Source: JALZBL01 sp040004775 (GTDB lineage: Bacteria > Actinomycetota > Actinomycetes > Mycobacteriales > Jatrophihabitantaceae). From it: a stretch of 42,537 nucleotides of DNA. The position numbers and the translations under genes are program-made. Location of the stretch: NCBI GenBank assembly GCA_040004775.1, contig JBDUAD010000007.1, positions 1 to 42,537 of the forward strand. Direction: 5' to 3'. Positions 25,614-32,864 of the stretch are shown here, in pieces (within the stretch, counting starts at the first letter, position 1; the number at the start of each line of letters is the position of its first letter). A model generated the notes under the pieces. The model saw nothing but the letters and a program-made list of their open reading frames with translations. It made no database searches and was not told the DNA's origin.

Positions 25614-26573
25614 GTGCCCGCGCGCGCGCCCGGACCGGACATCGTCCCCGCGCTGGCCCGCCTCGACCACGACCGGCAGGCCTATCGCCGGCGCGACGAG
25701 CAGTGGCTGGACCACGCCTGGACGCGCAGCCGGGTGTTCGACGTGCGCGCCGACGCCACCGCGCCGGTAGCGTGGCGCGGCGATGAGGCGGCCCTGCAGC
25801 TACGCCGCCCGGCCGACGGGGAACGTCGCCAGGACGCGGTGTTCTTGGGCACGGCCGGTGAGGAGGCCTTCTTCGCCGTCATCGAAGGCAACCAGCCGGC
25901 CGACCCGGCGCCGGACCCAGGATCCGGATCGGCCGGCGGCGTGCGCTGGGTCGGACTGCGTGAGGCCGGTCCGGTGCTCAGCGACCGCGACGCCGGGCTG
26001 CTCACCGCCGCCGTCGCCCTCGGCCATTGGCGCCGCACCCACCGGCACTGTCCGCGGTGCGGAACCGCCACCGAGCCCGTCGATGCCGGCTGGGGCAGCC
26101 GGTGCCCGCGTGACGGAAGCCTCCACTTCCCGCGCACGGACGCCGCGGTGATCATGCTGGTCCACGACGGCGGCGAACGGTGCGTGCTGGGTCGGCAGGC
26201 CAGCTGGCCGGACGGGCGGTTCTCGATCCTGGCCGGGTTCGTAGAGGCCGGTGAGTCCCTCGAAGCCGCGGTGGCCCGCGAGGTGGACGAGGAGGTCGGC
26301 CTGGCCGTCACCGACGTGACCTACCTGGCCAGCCAGCCCTGGCCGTTTCCGGCGTCGCTCATGGTCGGCTTCACCGCTCGCGTGACCGGTTCGCAGGTAA
26401 TCGCCCGGCGCGACGACGAGCTGGCCGAGGCCGACTGGTTCACCAAGGCGGAGGTCCGCGCGGCCGCCGAGGCCGGCGAGCGCGGGGTGCCGGATCCGTC
26501 GGCCCGGCTGCGGATGTCACCCTTCACGGTGTCGATCGCTGCCGCCATCCTCCGCGACTGGATCACCCGATGA
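25614..26573 (+). CDS. nudC: NADH pyrophosphatase NudC
   Basis: A 319-residue NAD(H) diphosphatase. Enzymes of this family hydrolyse NADH to NMNH and AMP and can remove NAD caps from RNA. A zinc-ribbon region CPRCG precedes SRCPRDGS, where the fourth ligand position is Asp rather than Cys, which I believe is common in actinobacterial NudC. The Nudix box reads GFVEAGESLEAAVAREVDEE followed by VGL, and the NudC-specific SQPWPFPASLMVGF follows. The N-terminal domain (1-130) is the variable NUDIX-like half. GTG 25614 begins 5 bp after the M16 partner, so it is probably in that operon. In mycobacteria nudC (Rv3199c) occupies the same position beside mrx1 and uvrD2. Confidence 0.93.
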   Translation: MPARAPGPDIVPALARLDHDRQAYRRRDEQWLDHAWTRSRVFDVRADATAPVAWRGDEAALQLRRPADGERRQDAVFLGTAGEEAFFAVIEGNQPADPAPDPGSGSAGGVRWVGLREAGPVLSDRDAGLLTAAVALGHWRRTHRHCPRCGTATEPVDAGWGSRCPRDGSLHFPRTDAAVIMLVHDGGERCVLGRQASWPDGRFSILAGFVEAGESLEAAVAREVDEEVGLAVTDVTYLASQPWPFPASLMVGFTARVTGSQVIARRDDELAEADWFTKAEVRAAAEAGERGVPDPSARLRMSPFTVSIAAAILRDWITR

Positions 26574-26607
26574 TCAGCCCGTCAGGATGCATAGCCGGAC
26601 TATGGAT

Positions 26608-27195
26608 TCACTGCGTGACGGACAAGGCCGGCCGGTTCGCGTCGTTCCACCGCACGACCATGTCGGCCACGTCGAGCGGCCGGACCTCGGCGTCGTAGTC
26701 CTCCCACGCCGGCATCGTCCACGCCGCGGCTCCCGGAGTGCGCCGGGCGCGGGCGGCGGGGTCCAGCGCCAGATGAATGGTGACGTCGAAGGGCAGCGAC
26801 CGGCCGAGCAGAAAGGCTCCGGCCAGCACGACGACCTCGTCCGGTCCGGCCCGCTGATAAGCCAGGCGGGCGGACCGGTTGGTGACCGGGTCACGCAGGG
26901 CGGGCAGGTAGTTCCGGGAGCCGTCAGGGCCGAGCGGGGTGAGGACCTCCCGGTGCAGTGCGGCACCGTCGAGCCACGCCGTTCGATAGGACAGTGCGTC
27001 GGTGCGCCCGTCCTCCAGGCGTAGGGAGGCGTCGCGCCAGAACCAGGTTGCGTCCAGCGCAACTGACGCACGCCCGCGCGCGGCGAGGGCGTCGGCCACC
27101 GAGCCGGCCAACTCCATCGGACCGCCGGCGTCCGGCCCGTCCAGCGCCACCCGCAGGGGGTGGCCGGGGTGGCGCGACAGCAGGGCGCCGGCCAA
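26608..27195 (-). CDS. Uridine-kinase-like P-loop protein (degenerate Walker A)
   Basis: About 195 residues from TTG 27195. LRVALDGPDAGGPMELAGSV sits where uridine kinases have the P-loop, but the Lys of GKT is missing. DATWFWRDASLRLEDGRTD, then GAALHREVLTPLGPDGSRNY, VVLAGAFLLGRSLPFDVTIH and the C-terminal WNDANRP follow the actinobacterial uridine-kinase-like family. The frame continues 15 codons upstream (ALRTYRPLARADLPSA, which looks conserved) to the stop codon of mycoredoxin-1 and contains no ATG or GTG. The real start may therefore be the CTG at 27238-27240, or the TTG. Kinase activity is doubtful. It is convergent with nudC, and no other gene lies in the 34-bp gap. Confidence 0.75.
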   Translation of the reverse strand: MAGALLSRHPGHPLRVALDGPDAGGPMELAGSVADALAARGRASVALDATWFWRDASLRLEDGRTDALSYRTAWLDGAALHREVLTPLGPDGSRNYLPALRDPVTNRSARLAYQRAGPDEVVVLAGAFLLGRSLPFDVTIHLALDPAARARRTPGAAAWTMPAWEDYDAEVRPLDVADMVVRWNDANRPALSVTQ

Positions 27196-27243
27196 CGCCG
27201 AGGGAAGGTCGGCCCGGGCCAGCGGGCGGTAGGTACGCAGAGC

Positions 27244-27483
27244 TCAGCTGACCTCGGCCAGATGCTGCTTGACGTCGAACACCGAAGGATTGGTCAACGC
27301 CGAACCGTCAGCAAACACCACGGTGGGCACGGTCTGGTTCCCACCGTTGACCTTCATCACGAGATCGGCCGCCCGTTCGTCCAATTCGATGTTCACCTCG
27401 GCGAAGTCGATGCCCTCGCTCTGAAGGCTGCGCTTGAGCCGCTTGCAGTACCCGCACCATGTGGTGCTGTACATCGTGACCAT
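27244..27483 (-). CDS. mrx1: Mycoredoxin-1 (glutaredoxin-like)
   Basis: A 79-residue thioredoxin-fold protein starting MVTMYSTTWCGYCKRLKRSL. The active-site WCGYC (Cys10, Cys13) is that of mycoredoxin-1, which reduces mycothiol mixed disulfides in actinobacteria. QTVPTVVFADG carries the cis-Pro. ATG 27483 has an AGGAAC ribosome site 3-8 nt upstream and starts the first strand; the long upstream open frame is repeat-rich non-coding DNA. M. tuberculosis Rv3198A is the same protein in the same place next to uvrD2. The stop TGA (27244-27246) is in frame with the following kinase-like gene. Confidence 0.94.
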   Translation of the reverse strand: MVTMYSTTWCGYCKRLKRSLQSEGIDFAEVNIELDERAADLVMKVNGGNQTVPTVVFADGSALTNPSVFDVKQHLAEVS

Positions 27484-27636
27484 CGGTTCCTCGTTCCTCG
27501 TTCGGCGCGTCGGTGTGCCCGGAGAAGGGTGCCCGGAGAAGGGGTGCCCGTCAGAAGGGGAAGCGGTTCCGGCGCCGCAGCGCCTCTTTGTTCCACAACG
27601 CTCGTGGACACGTCCACCATTCCGCCCGTAACCACC

Positions 27637-27755
27637 TGCATCCGCCGGCATCCGCCGATACTCCACCGGCGCTGCGCCGGCGCTGCACCGGCTTTCCACC
27701 GGCATCCACTGGCATCCACTGGCATCCACTGGGAACCGCTGGCTTCCACAGCGAC
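27637..27755. repeat. Degenerate 10-bp tandem repeats in the mrx1-uvrD2 gap
   Basis: Three exact copies of GGCATCCACT (27701-27730) lie within a longer run of related units (GCATCCGCC, ACTCCACCGG, TTTCCACCGG, CTTCCACAG). The TCCAC core occurs about eight times between 27590 and 27755. This 318-bp gap between divergent genes also has GTGCCCGGAGAAGG-type direct repeats at about 27513-27560. I see no gene in it. Confidence 0.7.
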
Positions 27756-27801
27756 CTGGGGACGCCGCGGCAGCGTCGGTGGCCGGTGGCAGGATCGCCG
27801 A

Positions 27802-29955
27802 GTGACCGCCGTGGACGTCGACCCGTCGTCCACGGCCGGCCGACGGACGCTGGCCGGTCTCGACCCCGAGCAGCAGGCGGCGGCCGAGGCGGTACGCGGG
27901 CCGGTGTGCATCCTCGCCGGCGCGGGAACCGGCAAGACCCGGGCCATCACTCACCGCATTGCCCACGCGGTCCACTCCGGGGCGGTCCAGCCAGATCACG
28001 TGCTCGCCGTGACGTTCACCGCCCGGGCCGCGGGGGAGATGCGGACCCGGCTGCGCGGGCTGGGCGTCGGCGGAGTGCAGGCCCGGACCTTCCACGCCGC
28101 CGCGCTACGCCAGTTGCAGTTCTTCGCGCCCCGCATCCTGGGCACCGAAATGCCCGACGTGGCTGATCGCCCGCTGCGCCTGGTCGCCACCGCGGCCGCC
28201 CGGGCGCGCCTGCGAGCCGAGCGGGCCGAGGTGCGTGACATCGCCGCCGAGATCGACTGGGCCAAGGCCGTCCTGGCCGGCCCCGAGGACTACCCGACCC
28301 GGGCCGCGGAGGCAGGGCGGGACACCCCGGCCGCGCCGGAAAAGGTGGCGGAGGTCTACGAGCAGTACGAACAGGCCAAGCGACGCGCCGGGCAACTCGA
28401 CTTCTCCGACCTGCTGCTGATCATGTCCGGGGCCATCGAGTCCATGTCTGACGTGGCCGAGCAGGTCCGCTCGCGCTACCGCTACTTCACGGTGGACGAG
28501 TACCAGGACGTCTCGCCACTGCAGCAACGCATGCTCGACGCCTGGGTGGGCGCGCGGCAGGACCTCTGTGTCGTGGGCGACCCGAACCAGACGATCTACT
28601 CGTTCGCCGGGGCCACTCCGTCCCACCTGATCGGCTTTCCGAGCCGCTATCCGGGCGCCACCGTCGTGCGGCTGCACCGTGACTACCGCTCCACCCCTCA
28701 GGTGGTCGGGCTGGCCAACCGCCTCATGCACGTCGCGAACCCGCCGGACCGGCCGACCGCGCTGTCGCCGGCTGCCCCGGCACCGCTCGATGAACGGGCA
28801 TCGGCCGAAGGGACAGGTCCGGCCCATCGGGCCGCGTCCGCCCGCGGACCGGCGCCAGCGGGTAACGGCGGCGTGGCCCTCGTCGGCCAGCGCCCGGATG
28901 GGCCGCCGCCGACGTTCGCGGAGTTCGACGACGAGCCGGCTGAGGCAGCCACCGTAGCCGCGGCGTGCACCCGCCTCATCGGTGCCGGCACGCCGGCCGC
29001 GCAGATCGCGGTGCTTTTCCGGGTCAACGCGCAGTCCGAGGTCTACGAGCAGGCGCTGGCCGAGGCCGGCGTTCCCTACGTTCTGCGCGGCGGCGAGCGA
29101 TTCTTCGACCGACCCGAGGTCAAGCAGGCCCGGTTGTTGCTGCGCGGGGCCGCGCGGGCCGACGACGGCGAGAGCGGGCTCATCGAGGAGGTCACCACCG
29201 TCCTGGCGAGCACCGGCTGGCAGCCCGGTACGCCGCCGCCCGGAGGAGCGGCCCGCGAACGGTGGGAGTCGCTGACCGCCTTGGTCACGCTGGCCGAGGA
29301 GCTCTACGCCGGCGATGCGACGGTGCGCCTGCCCGGACTGGTTGCCGAACTCGACCAGCGGGCGTCGGCCCAGCATGCCCCGACCGTGCAGGGCGTCACG
29401 CTGGCTTCCCTTCACTCGGCCAAGGGTCTCGAGTGGGATGCCGTCTTCCTCGTCGGGCTAACCGACACGACGTTGCCGATCCAGCACGCGACCACGCCGG
29501 CCGCAGTGGCCGAAGAGCGCCGATTGCTCTACGTCGGGATCACGCGGGCCCGCGAGCGCCTGGCCCTGTCGTGGGCGTTGTCCCGCTCACCCGGACAGCG
29601 TCGCGGCCGGCGGCCCAGCCGCTTCCTCGACGACTTGCGGCCCGCATCCCGCGCAGTCGCGCCGTCCACCGGGAACGGACGGCGCGGCCGCCGCAGCGAC
29701 GCCCCGAGCGCAGCCGACGCCGAGCTGTTCGGCCGGCTGCGCGCCTGGCGCAAGGTGCAGGCCGAGGCGCAGGGCGTCCCTGCGTACGTCGTCTTCTCCG
29801 ACGCCACCCTGGTGGCCATCGCCGACTCGGGCGCTCAGGATCGGACCGGACTTGCTCGGGTCTCTGGCGTAGGACCGACGAAGTTGGATCGCTACGCCGG
29901 CGCGGTGCTGGCCGTCCTGGCCGGCGAGGCGGCTGGTCCCGTCGCCGTCGATTGA
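27802..29955 (+). CDS. uvrD2: ATP-dependent DNA helicase UvrD2
   Basis: A 717-residue SF1A helicase with a C-terminal HRDC domain. Motifs: Walker A ILAGAGTGKTRAITHR (about residue 38), Ia LAVTFTARAAGEMRTRL, VDEYQDVSPLQQRM, VGDPNQTIYSFAGATP, VTLASLHSAKGLEWDAVFLVGL and LLYVGITRARERLAL. The HRDC domain covers about residues 630-710 (LFGRLRAWRKVQAEAQGVPA, then ARVSGVGPTKLDRYAGAVL). The tetracysteine zinc motif that joins motor and HRDC in mycobacterial UvrD2 is absent: the linker has no Cys. A Pro/Ala-rich insert lies near residues 315-365. GTG 27802 follows CAGGAT by 6 nt, a possible leaderless promoter. It is divergent from mrx1. Confidence 0.94.
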   Translation: MTAVDVDPSSTAGRRTLAGLDPEQQAAAEAVRGPVCILAGAGTGKTRAITHRIAHAVHSGAVQPDHVLAVTFTARAAGEMRTRLRGLGVGGVQARTFHAAALRQLQFFAPRILGTEMPDVADRPLRLVATAAARARLRAERAEVRDIAAEIDWAKAVLAGPEDYPTRAAEAGRDTPAAPEKVAEVYEQYEQAKRRAGQLDFSDLLLIMSGAIESMSDVAEQVRSRYRYFTVDEYQDVSPLQQRMLDAWVGARQDLCVVGDPNQTIYSFAGATPSHLIGFPSRYPGATVVRLHRDYRSTPQVVGLANRLMHVANPPDRPTALSPAAPAPLDERASAEGTGPAHRAASARGPAPAGNGGVALVGQRPDGPPPTFAEFDDEPAEAATVAAACTRLIGAGTPAAQIAVLFRVNAQSEVYEQALAEAGVPYVLRGGERFFDRPEVKQARLLLRGAARADDGESGLIEEVTTVLASTGWQPGTPPPGGAARERWESLTALVTLAEELYAGDATVRLPGLVAELDQRASAQHAPTVQGVTLASLHSAKGLEWDAVFLVGLTDTTLPIQHATTPAAVAEERRLLYVGITRARERLALSWALSRSPGQRRGRRPSRFLDDLRPASRAVAPSTGNGRRGRRSDAPSAADAELFGRLRAWRKVQAEAQGVPAYVVFSDATLVAIADSGAQDRTGLARVSGVGPTKLDRYAGAVLAVLAGEAAGPVAVD

Positions 29956-30042
29956 CCTTCTTGTTGAACCACTCACGGCGGCGGTGCGTAGGGATGACGG
30001 ACGAGGAATGACGGACAAGTAACCACTCGGCGAACTTTCTGG

Positions 30043-30081
30043 ATAAACCGGTTGTGTGAGCATCATGCCGATCGATACCGT
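30043..30081 (+). promoter_or_regulatory. Predicted WhiB7-activated promoter of whiB7
   Basis: An AT-rich ATAAA (30043-30047) lies 4 bp before a -35-like TTGTGT (30052-30057), with an 18-bp spacer to TACCGT (30076-30081). An AT-rich element just upstream of -35 is the known requirement for WhiB7 with its AT-hook, and autoactivation of whiB7 is established in mycobacteria. The predicted start is near 30088, giving a leader of about 590 nt before whiB7. Confidence 0.6.
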
Positions 30082-30175
30082 GGCGCGGAGCACACGTCCG
30101 GCCGCAGCAGCGGCCGGATCGTTTCCGAGACGCCCACCGATCCGGTCCGGCGTAGAGCGAAGGGGGTGGCCAGCC

Positions 30176-30448
30176 GTGGACTCGAACATCATCGCGACCG
30201 AGCCGCTCTTCGCCGCTGCCGCTGAGGTCCTCGCCGCCGCAACCGTGGGTGCATTCACCACATCGGATGCCCGTGTCCGCACGGCGCCGCGCCTGCGAAT
30301 CGCGCAAGGGACCGGTCTATCCGCGGCCGGCCCGATCAACGCCGACGACCGCAAGCACACGACATGGACCAACCGCAACGAGAACGTGCCGGCCCAGATG
30401 TTCGTCGCCACCAACGGGATCCGCTCGCCTCGAGGAGCACCCCAGTAG
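30176..30448 (+). CDS. Upstream ORF in the whiB7 leader
   Basis: A 90-codon frame from GTG 30176 (AGGGGG 9 nt upstream), starting VDSNIIATEPLFAAAAEVLA and ending ATNGIRSPRGAPQ. Its TAG stop (30446-30448) lies inside a 7-bp hairpin, 22 nt before the attenuator terminator. In mycobacteria and Streptomyces a uORF in the whiB7/wblC leader senses ribosome inhibition and controls a downstream terminator, so this ORF is the likely sensor. The open frame continues upstream to 30056, but that lies before the predicted transcript start. A shorter start (ATG 30398, 16 codons) is possible. Confidence 0.5.
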   Translation: MDSNIIATEPLFAAAAEVLAAATVGAFTTSDARVRTAPRLRIAQGTGLSAAGPINADDRKHTTWTNRNENVPAQMFVATNGIRSPRGAPQ

Positions 30449-30460
30449 ATCCGTCTACTG
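30443..30460 (+). promoter_or_regulatory. Hairpin containing the uORF stop codon (whiB7 leader)
   Basis: CAGTAGA-TCCG-TCTACTG is a perfect 7-bp stem with a 4-nt loop, and the TAG stop is in its left arm. A ribosome at or near the stop would melt it, so it can report on uORF translation. It lies just ahead of the terminator. Confidence 0.6.
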
Positions 30461-30470
30461 CAGGCTCATC

Positions 30471-30514
30471 GAGGCCGCGGCTCCCATCCAGGGGGTCGCG
30501 GCCTCCGTTATTTT
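30471..30514 (+). terminator. Attenuator (intrinsic terminator) in the whiB7 leader
   Basis: A 15-bp stem (30471-30485 with 30491-30505, two G-U pairs, loop ATCCA) is followed by CGTTATTTT, a U-rich tract that is rare in this genome. It stands 162 nt before the whiB7 start. Part of its left arm (GGCCGCGG, 30473-30480) is complementary to CCGCGGCC at 30321-30328 inside the uORF, a possible antiterminator pairing. Confidence 0.75.
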
Positions 30515-30676
30515 CCCCGACCGGTGTATCGGACGGCGACCCCGGCCCCTCCAAATGAAACGGACACCACTGACCAGCAGCAGGACCACCAGCCACCAGC
30601 GACCACTGCCACATTCGACGCCGTGGGCCGGAACCTCGGACCCGCCCGTTCCACCCGCTACAACCCGGAGGACACC

Positions 30677-31033
30677 GTGAGCACCGCAACGCTCGACCTC
30701 GACCCGTCCCGCTGGACGCAGGGGTCCGCGAACACCGCCGGCCCGCTGGAGCTGACCGGTGCCGACATCCTGCTCGAGTCGGCCATGGCCGCAGCCTCGT
30801 TGCCGTGTCGGGTGGAGGACCCCGACCTGTGGTTCGCCGAGAGCCCGGCCGAGCTTGAGCGGGCCAAGGCATTCTGCGCCGACTGCCCGGTGCGGGCGGC
30901 GTGCCTTGCCGGAGCGATCGCCCGCCGCGAGCCGTGGGGCGTGTGGGGTGGCGAGATCTTCGAACGCGGCACCGTAATCGCGCGTAAGCGGCCCCGTGGC
31001 CGCCCGCGCAAGGACGCCGGCGTGGCCGCCTGA
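30677..31033 (+). CDS. whiB7: Transcriptional regulator WhiB7
   Basis: A 118-residue Wbl protein. Four cysteines for the 4Fe-4S cluster: Cys44 (LPCRVEDPDLWF), then Cys67, Cys70 and Cys76 (CADCPVRAAC). REPWGVWGGE (residues 84-93) is the sigma-factor contact region with the EPW of WhiB7, and RGRPRK (107-112) is the AT-hook specific to WhiB7. It binds the primary sigma factor and activates genes for intrinsic resistance to ribosome-targeting antibiotics, including its own. GTG 30677 has GGAGGA 4-9 nt upstream. It follows uvrD2 and its long leader, as in mycobacteria (Rv3197A). Confidence 0.96.
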   Translation: MSTATLDLDPSRWTQGSANTAGPLELTGADILLESAMAAASLPCRVEDPDLWFAESPAELERAKAFCADCPVRAACLAGAIARREPWGVWGGEIFERGTVIARKRPRGRPRKDAGVAA

Positions 31034-31122
31034 AGCGACCAGCCGGAAGCGACCGCCGGCAAGCGACCCCGTCCTTGAGTGACGCCGCGCTTGAGCGACG
31101 CCGTACCAGCACATCACCCGAT

Positions 31123-31145
31123 GCGGTGACCGCCCCGGTCACTGC
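31123..31145 (+). terminator. Hairpin after whiB7
   Basis: GCGGTGACC-GCCCC-GGTCACTGC forms a 9-bp stem (one G-U pair) about 90 nt after the whiB7 stop, without a U-tract. It may end or weaken the whiB7 transcript before the small ORF at 31206. Confidence 0.4.
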
Positions 31146-31205
31146 GCTTCGACGGTGTCCACTCCGGCCACCGCCTCTGATTCTTTCCACCGCCAGGAGC
31201 CGATC

Positions 31206-31400
31206 ATGTACGTCATGCAGGAAGCGCACGCGCGAGAACGGATGCGCGAAGCCGAGGCCAACGCCGCGGCGTCGCGGATGGCCAGCCGAGCCGCCTCCGC
31301 CCAGCGCTGGGAACGCTGGGCCAACTGGACCGCTCACCGCTCGGCCCGGGCCACCCGGGCGTTCAAGGAAGCCCGGATGTCGGCCAACGTTCGCGGCTGA
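31206..31400 (+). CDS. Small basic helical protein downstream of whiB7, function unknown
   Basis: A 64-residue protein starting MYVMQEAHARERMREAEANA, then Ala/Arg-rich (SRMASRAASAQRWERWANWT) and ending FKEARMSANVRG. It is predicted to be almost wholly alpha-helical and amphipathic, with a Trp pair (WERWANW). CAGGAG lies 6-11 nt before ATG 31206. I do not recognise a named family. It resembles in plan the small ORF at 6927. It is followed by an 18-bp-stem hairpin, so it forms its own unit or the tail of the whiB7 unit. Confidence 0.65.
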   Translation: MYVMQEAHARERMREAEANAAASRMASRAASAQRWERWANWTAHRSARATRAFKEARMSANVRG

Positions 31401-31412
31401 CGCAGTGAACAC

Positions 31413-31453
31413 CGGCGCGGTCATCGGATCCTCGTGATCCGGTGGCCGCGCCG
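31413..31453. terminator. 18-bp-stem bidirectional terminator hairpin
   Basis: 31413-31430 pairs with 31436-31453 over 18 bp (two G-U pairs when read on the plus strand) around loop CTCGT. It lies between the convergent small ORF (stop 31400) and the ABC1 kinase gene (stop 31497), so it can end transcription in both directions. No U-tract is present. A 14-bp direct repeat (GCTCAGGCCACAGT, twice) follows just after it. Confidence 0.7.
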
Positions 31454-31496
31454 AGTGCTGTCCGCGCTCAGGCCACAGTCGCTCAGGCCACAGTTA

Positions 31497-32837
31497 TCAC
31501 TCGGCGAAGCCCGGCTGCCACCGCTCGACGATGGAGCGGTACGGCGCCGTGGCGTTGAGCTGGCACAGGACGCCGATCGAACCCAGCGTCACCCGGTGGA
31601 TCAACAGGTAGTTCGGCGGGATGTTGAGTTGGCGTCCGATCCGCGCCGCTTCGGTGCGGGGATCGCCGATCCGAGCCGCCTGCCGACGCATCCAGTCCCG
31701 GGTGAAGGTGAAGGTCTCGTGCTGGAGCGGCTCGAGGATCGGCGTGAGGTAGTCGAGGACCGCCTGCGGGTCCTCGATCTTGATCTCTGGGCGGATGAAG
31801 CCCTCGGCGTACATCGCACTGACCACTCCGTCGACGTCCCCATCGAGGGCCATGCGGGTGATGCGCCCGATCGGGAGGGGGGAGCCGTCCCGTAGCCGGG
31901 CTACGGCGCCGAAGTCGATCACACCCAGTCGGCCGTCGTCGAGGAGGCGGAAATTGCCGGGATGGGGGTCGGCGTGCAACATCCGGGCCCGGGTCGGCGC
32001 CGAGAAGTGCAGCACGGACAGCAGCCGGCCGGCCCGGTCGCGGTCGACGGTCGTGCCGTCGGTGATCACCCGCGACAGGGGCACTCCATCCATCCATTCC
32101 GAGACCAGGACCTTCGGCGCGCTGGCCACGATGCGCGGCACCAGGACCTCGGGGTCCTCGGCGTAGGCCGCCTGGAACGTACGCTGGGCGTCGGCTTCCA
32201 GGGAGTAGTCGAGCTCCTCGATAACCCGTTCCCGCAACTCGGTCAGAAGTCCCTTGACGTCCATCCCCGGGGACAGTCGGGAGAACAGGCGCGCGAATCG
32301 GGACAGCTGGTTGAAGTCGGCCATTAGCGCCGGTCCGGCACCGGGGTACTGGATCTTCACCGCGACGTCGCGGCCGTCGCGCCACACCGCCCGGTGAACC
32401 TGGCCAATGCTCGCCGCGGCCGCCGGAATGTCGTCGAAGTCGCGGAAGCGCTCGCGCCATCCGCGGCCGAACTGCTCGGCCAGCATCCGGTGGACGTTGG
32501 CCGTCTCCATCGGCGGGGCGGCGTCCTGCAGCTTCGTCAGCGCCGCACGGTAGGGCGCGGCGTTTTCCTCGGGTAGCGCTGCCTCGAACACCGACAGGGC
32601 CTGACCGAATTTCATCGCCCCGCCCTTGAGCTGGCCGAGGACCGAGAACAGCTGCTCGGCGGTGCGCTCCTGCAACTCGGCGGTGACGTCCTCCGACGAA
32701 CGCCCCGACAGCCGCTTGCCGAGACCCACCGTGGCCCGTCCGGCGATGCCGAGCGGCAACGAGGCCAGCCGCGCTGAGCGGGCCACGCCGCGTTGCGGGA
32801 TCTCGCTACGCGGGCCGGGCGGCGTGGTTTCGCTCAC
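31497..32837 (-). CDS. ABC1/UbiB (ADCK) family atypical kinase
   Basis: A 446-residue ABC1 protein. Family marks: KGGAMKFGQALSV (the KxGQ motif of the N-terminal extension, about residue 72), AAAASIGQVHRA (the Ala-rich loop that replaces the Gly-rich loop), VAVKIQYPG (ATP-binding Lys), EELDYSLEADAQ, MLHADPHPGNFRLL (catalytic loop) and GVIDFGAVA (DFG). Members support quinone synthesis or lipid homeostasis; the substrate here is unknown. The M. tuberculosis counterpart is Rv3197, likewise beside whiB7. GTG 32837 follows GACAAT by 6 nt, a weak leaderless promoter. The ThiF-like gene ends 27 bp upstream on the same strand. Confidence 0.92.
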   Translation of the reverse strand: MSETTPPGPRSEIPQRGVARSARLASLPLGIAGRATVGLGKRLSGRSSEDVTAELQERTAEQLFSVLGQLKGGAMKFGQALSVFEAALPEENAAPYRAALTKLQDAAPPMETANVHRMLAEQFGRGWRERFRDFDDIPAAAASIGQVHRAVWRDGRDVAVKIQYPGAGPALMADFNQLSRFARLFSRLSPGMDVKGLLTELRERVIEELDYSLEADAQRTFQAAYAEDPEVLVPRIVASAPKVLVSEWMDGVPLSRVITDGTTVDRDRAGRLLSVLHFSAPTRARMLHADPHPGNFRLLDDGRLGVIDFGAVARLRDGSPLPIGRITRMALDGDVDGVVSAMYAEGFIRPEIKIEDPQAVLDYLTPILEPLQHETFTFTRDWMRRQAARIGDPRTEAARIGRQLNIPPNYLLIHRVTLGSIGVLCQLNATAPYRSIVERWQPGFAE

Positions 32838-32864
32838 CGCTTCATTGTCTCATTGCGGCCTGGC

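Noticed and set aside
27802..29955. SOS (LexA) control of uvrD2 or adnAB
   Set aside because: I looked for a TCGAAC-N4-GTTCGA type box upstream of 27802 and 14811 and saw none.
30056..30175. Upstream extension of the whiB7 leader ORF to GTG 30056
   Set aside because: It starts before the predicted transcription start and overlaps the -35/-10 region.
30364..30558. Alternative 64-codon ORF in the whiB7 leader (starts ATG GAC CAA)
   Set aside because: It has no ribosome site and reads straight through the terminator hairpin; the overlapping frame with AGGGGG and a stop before the terminator fits a leader ORF better.
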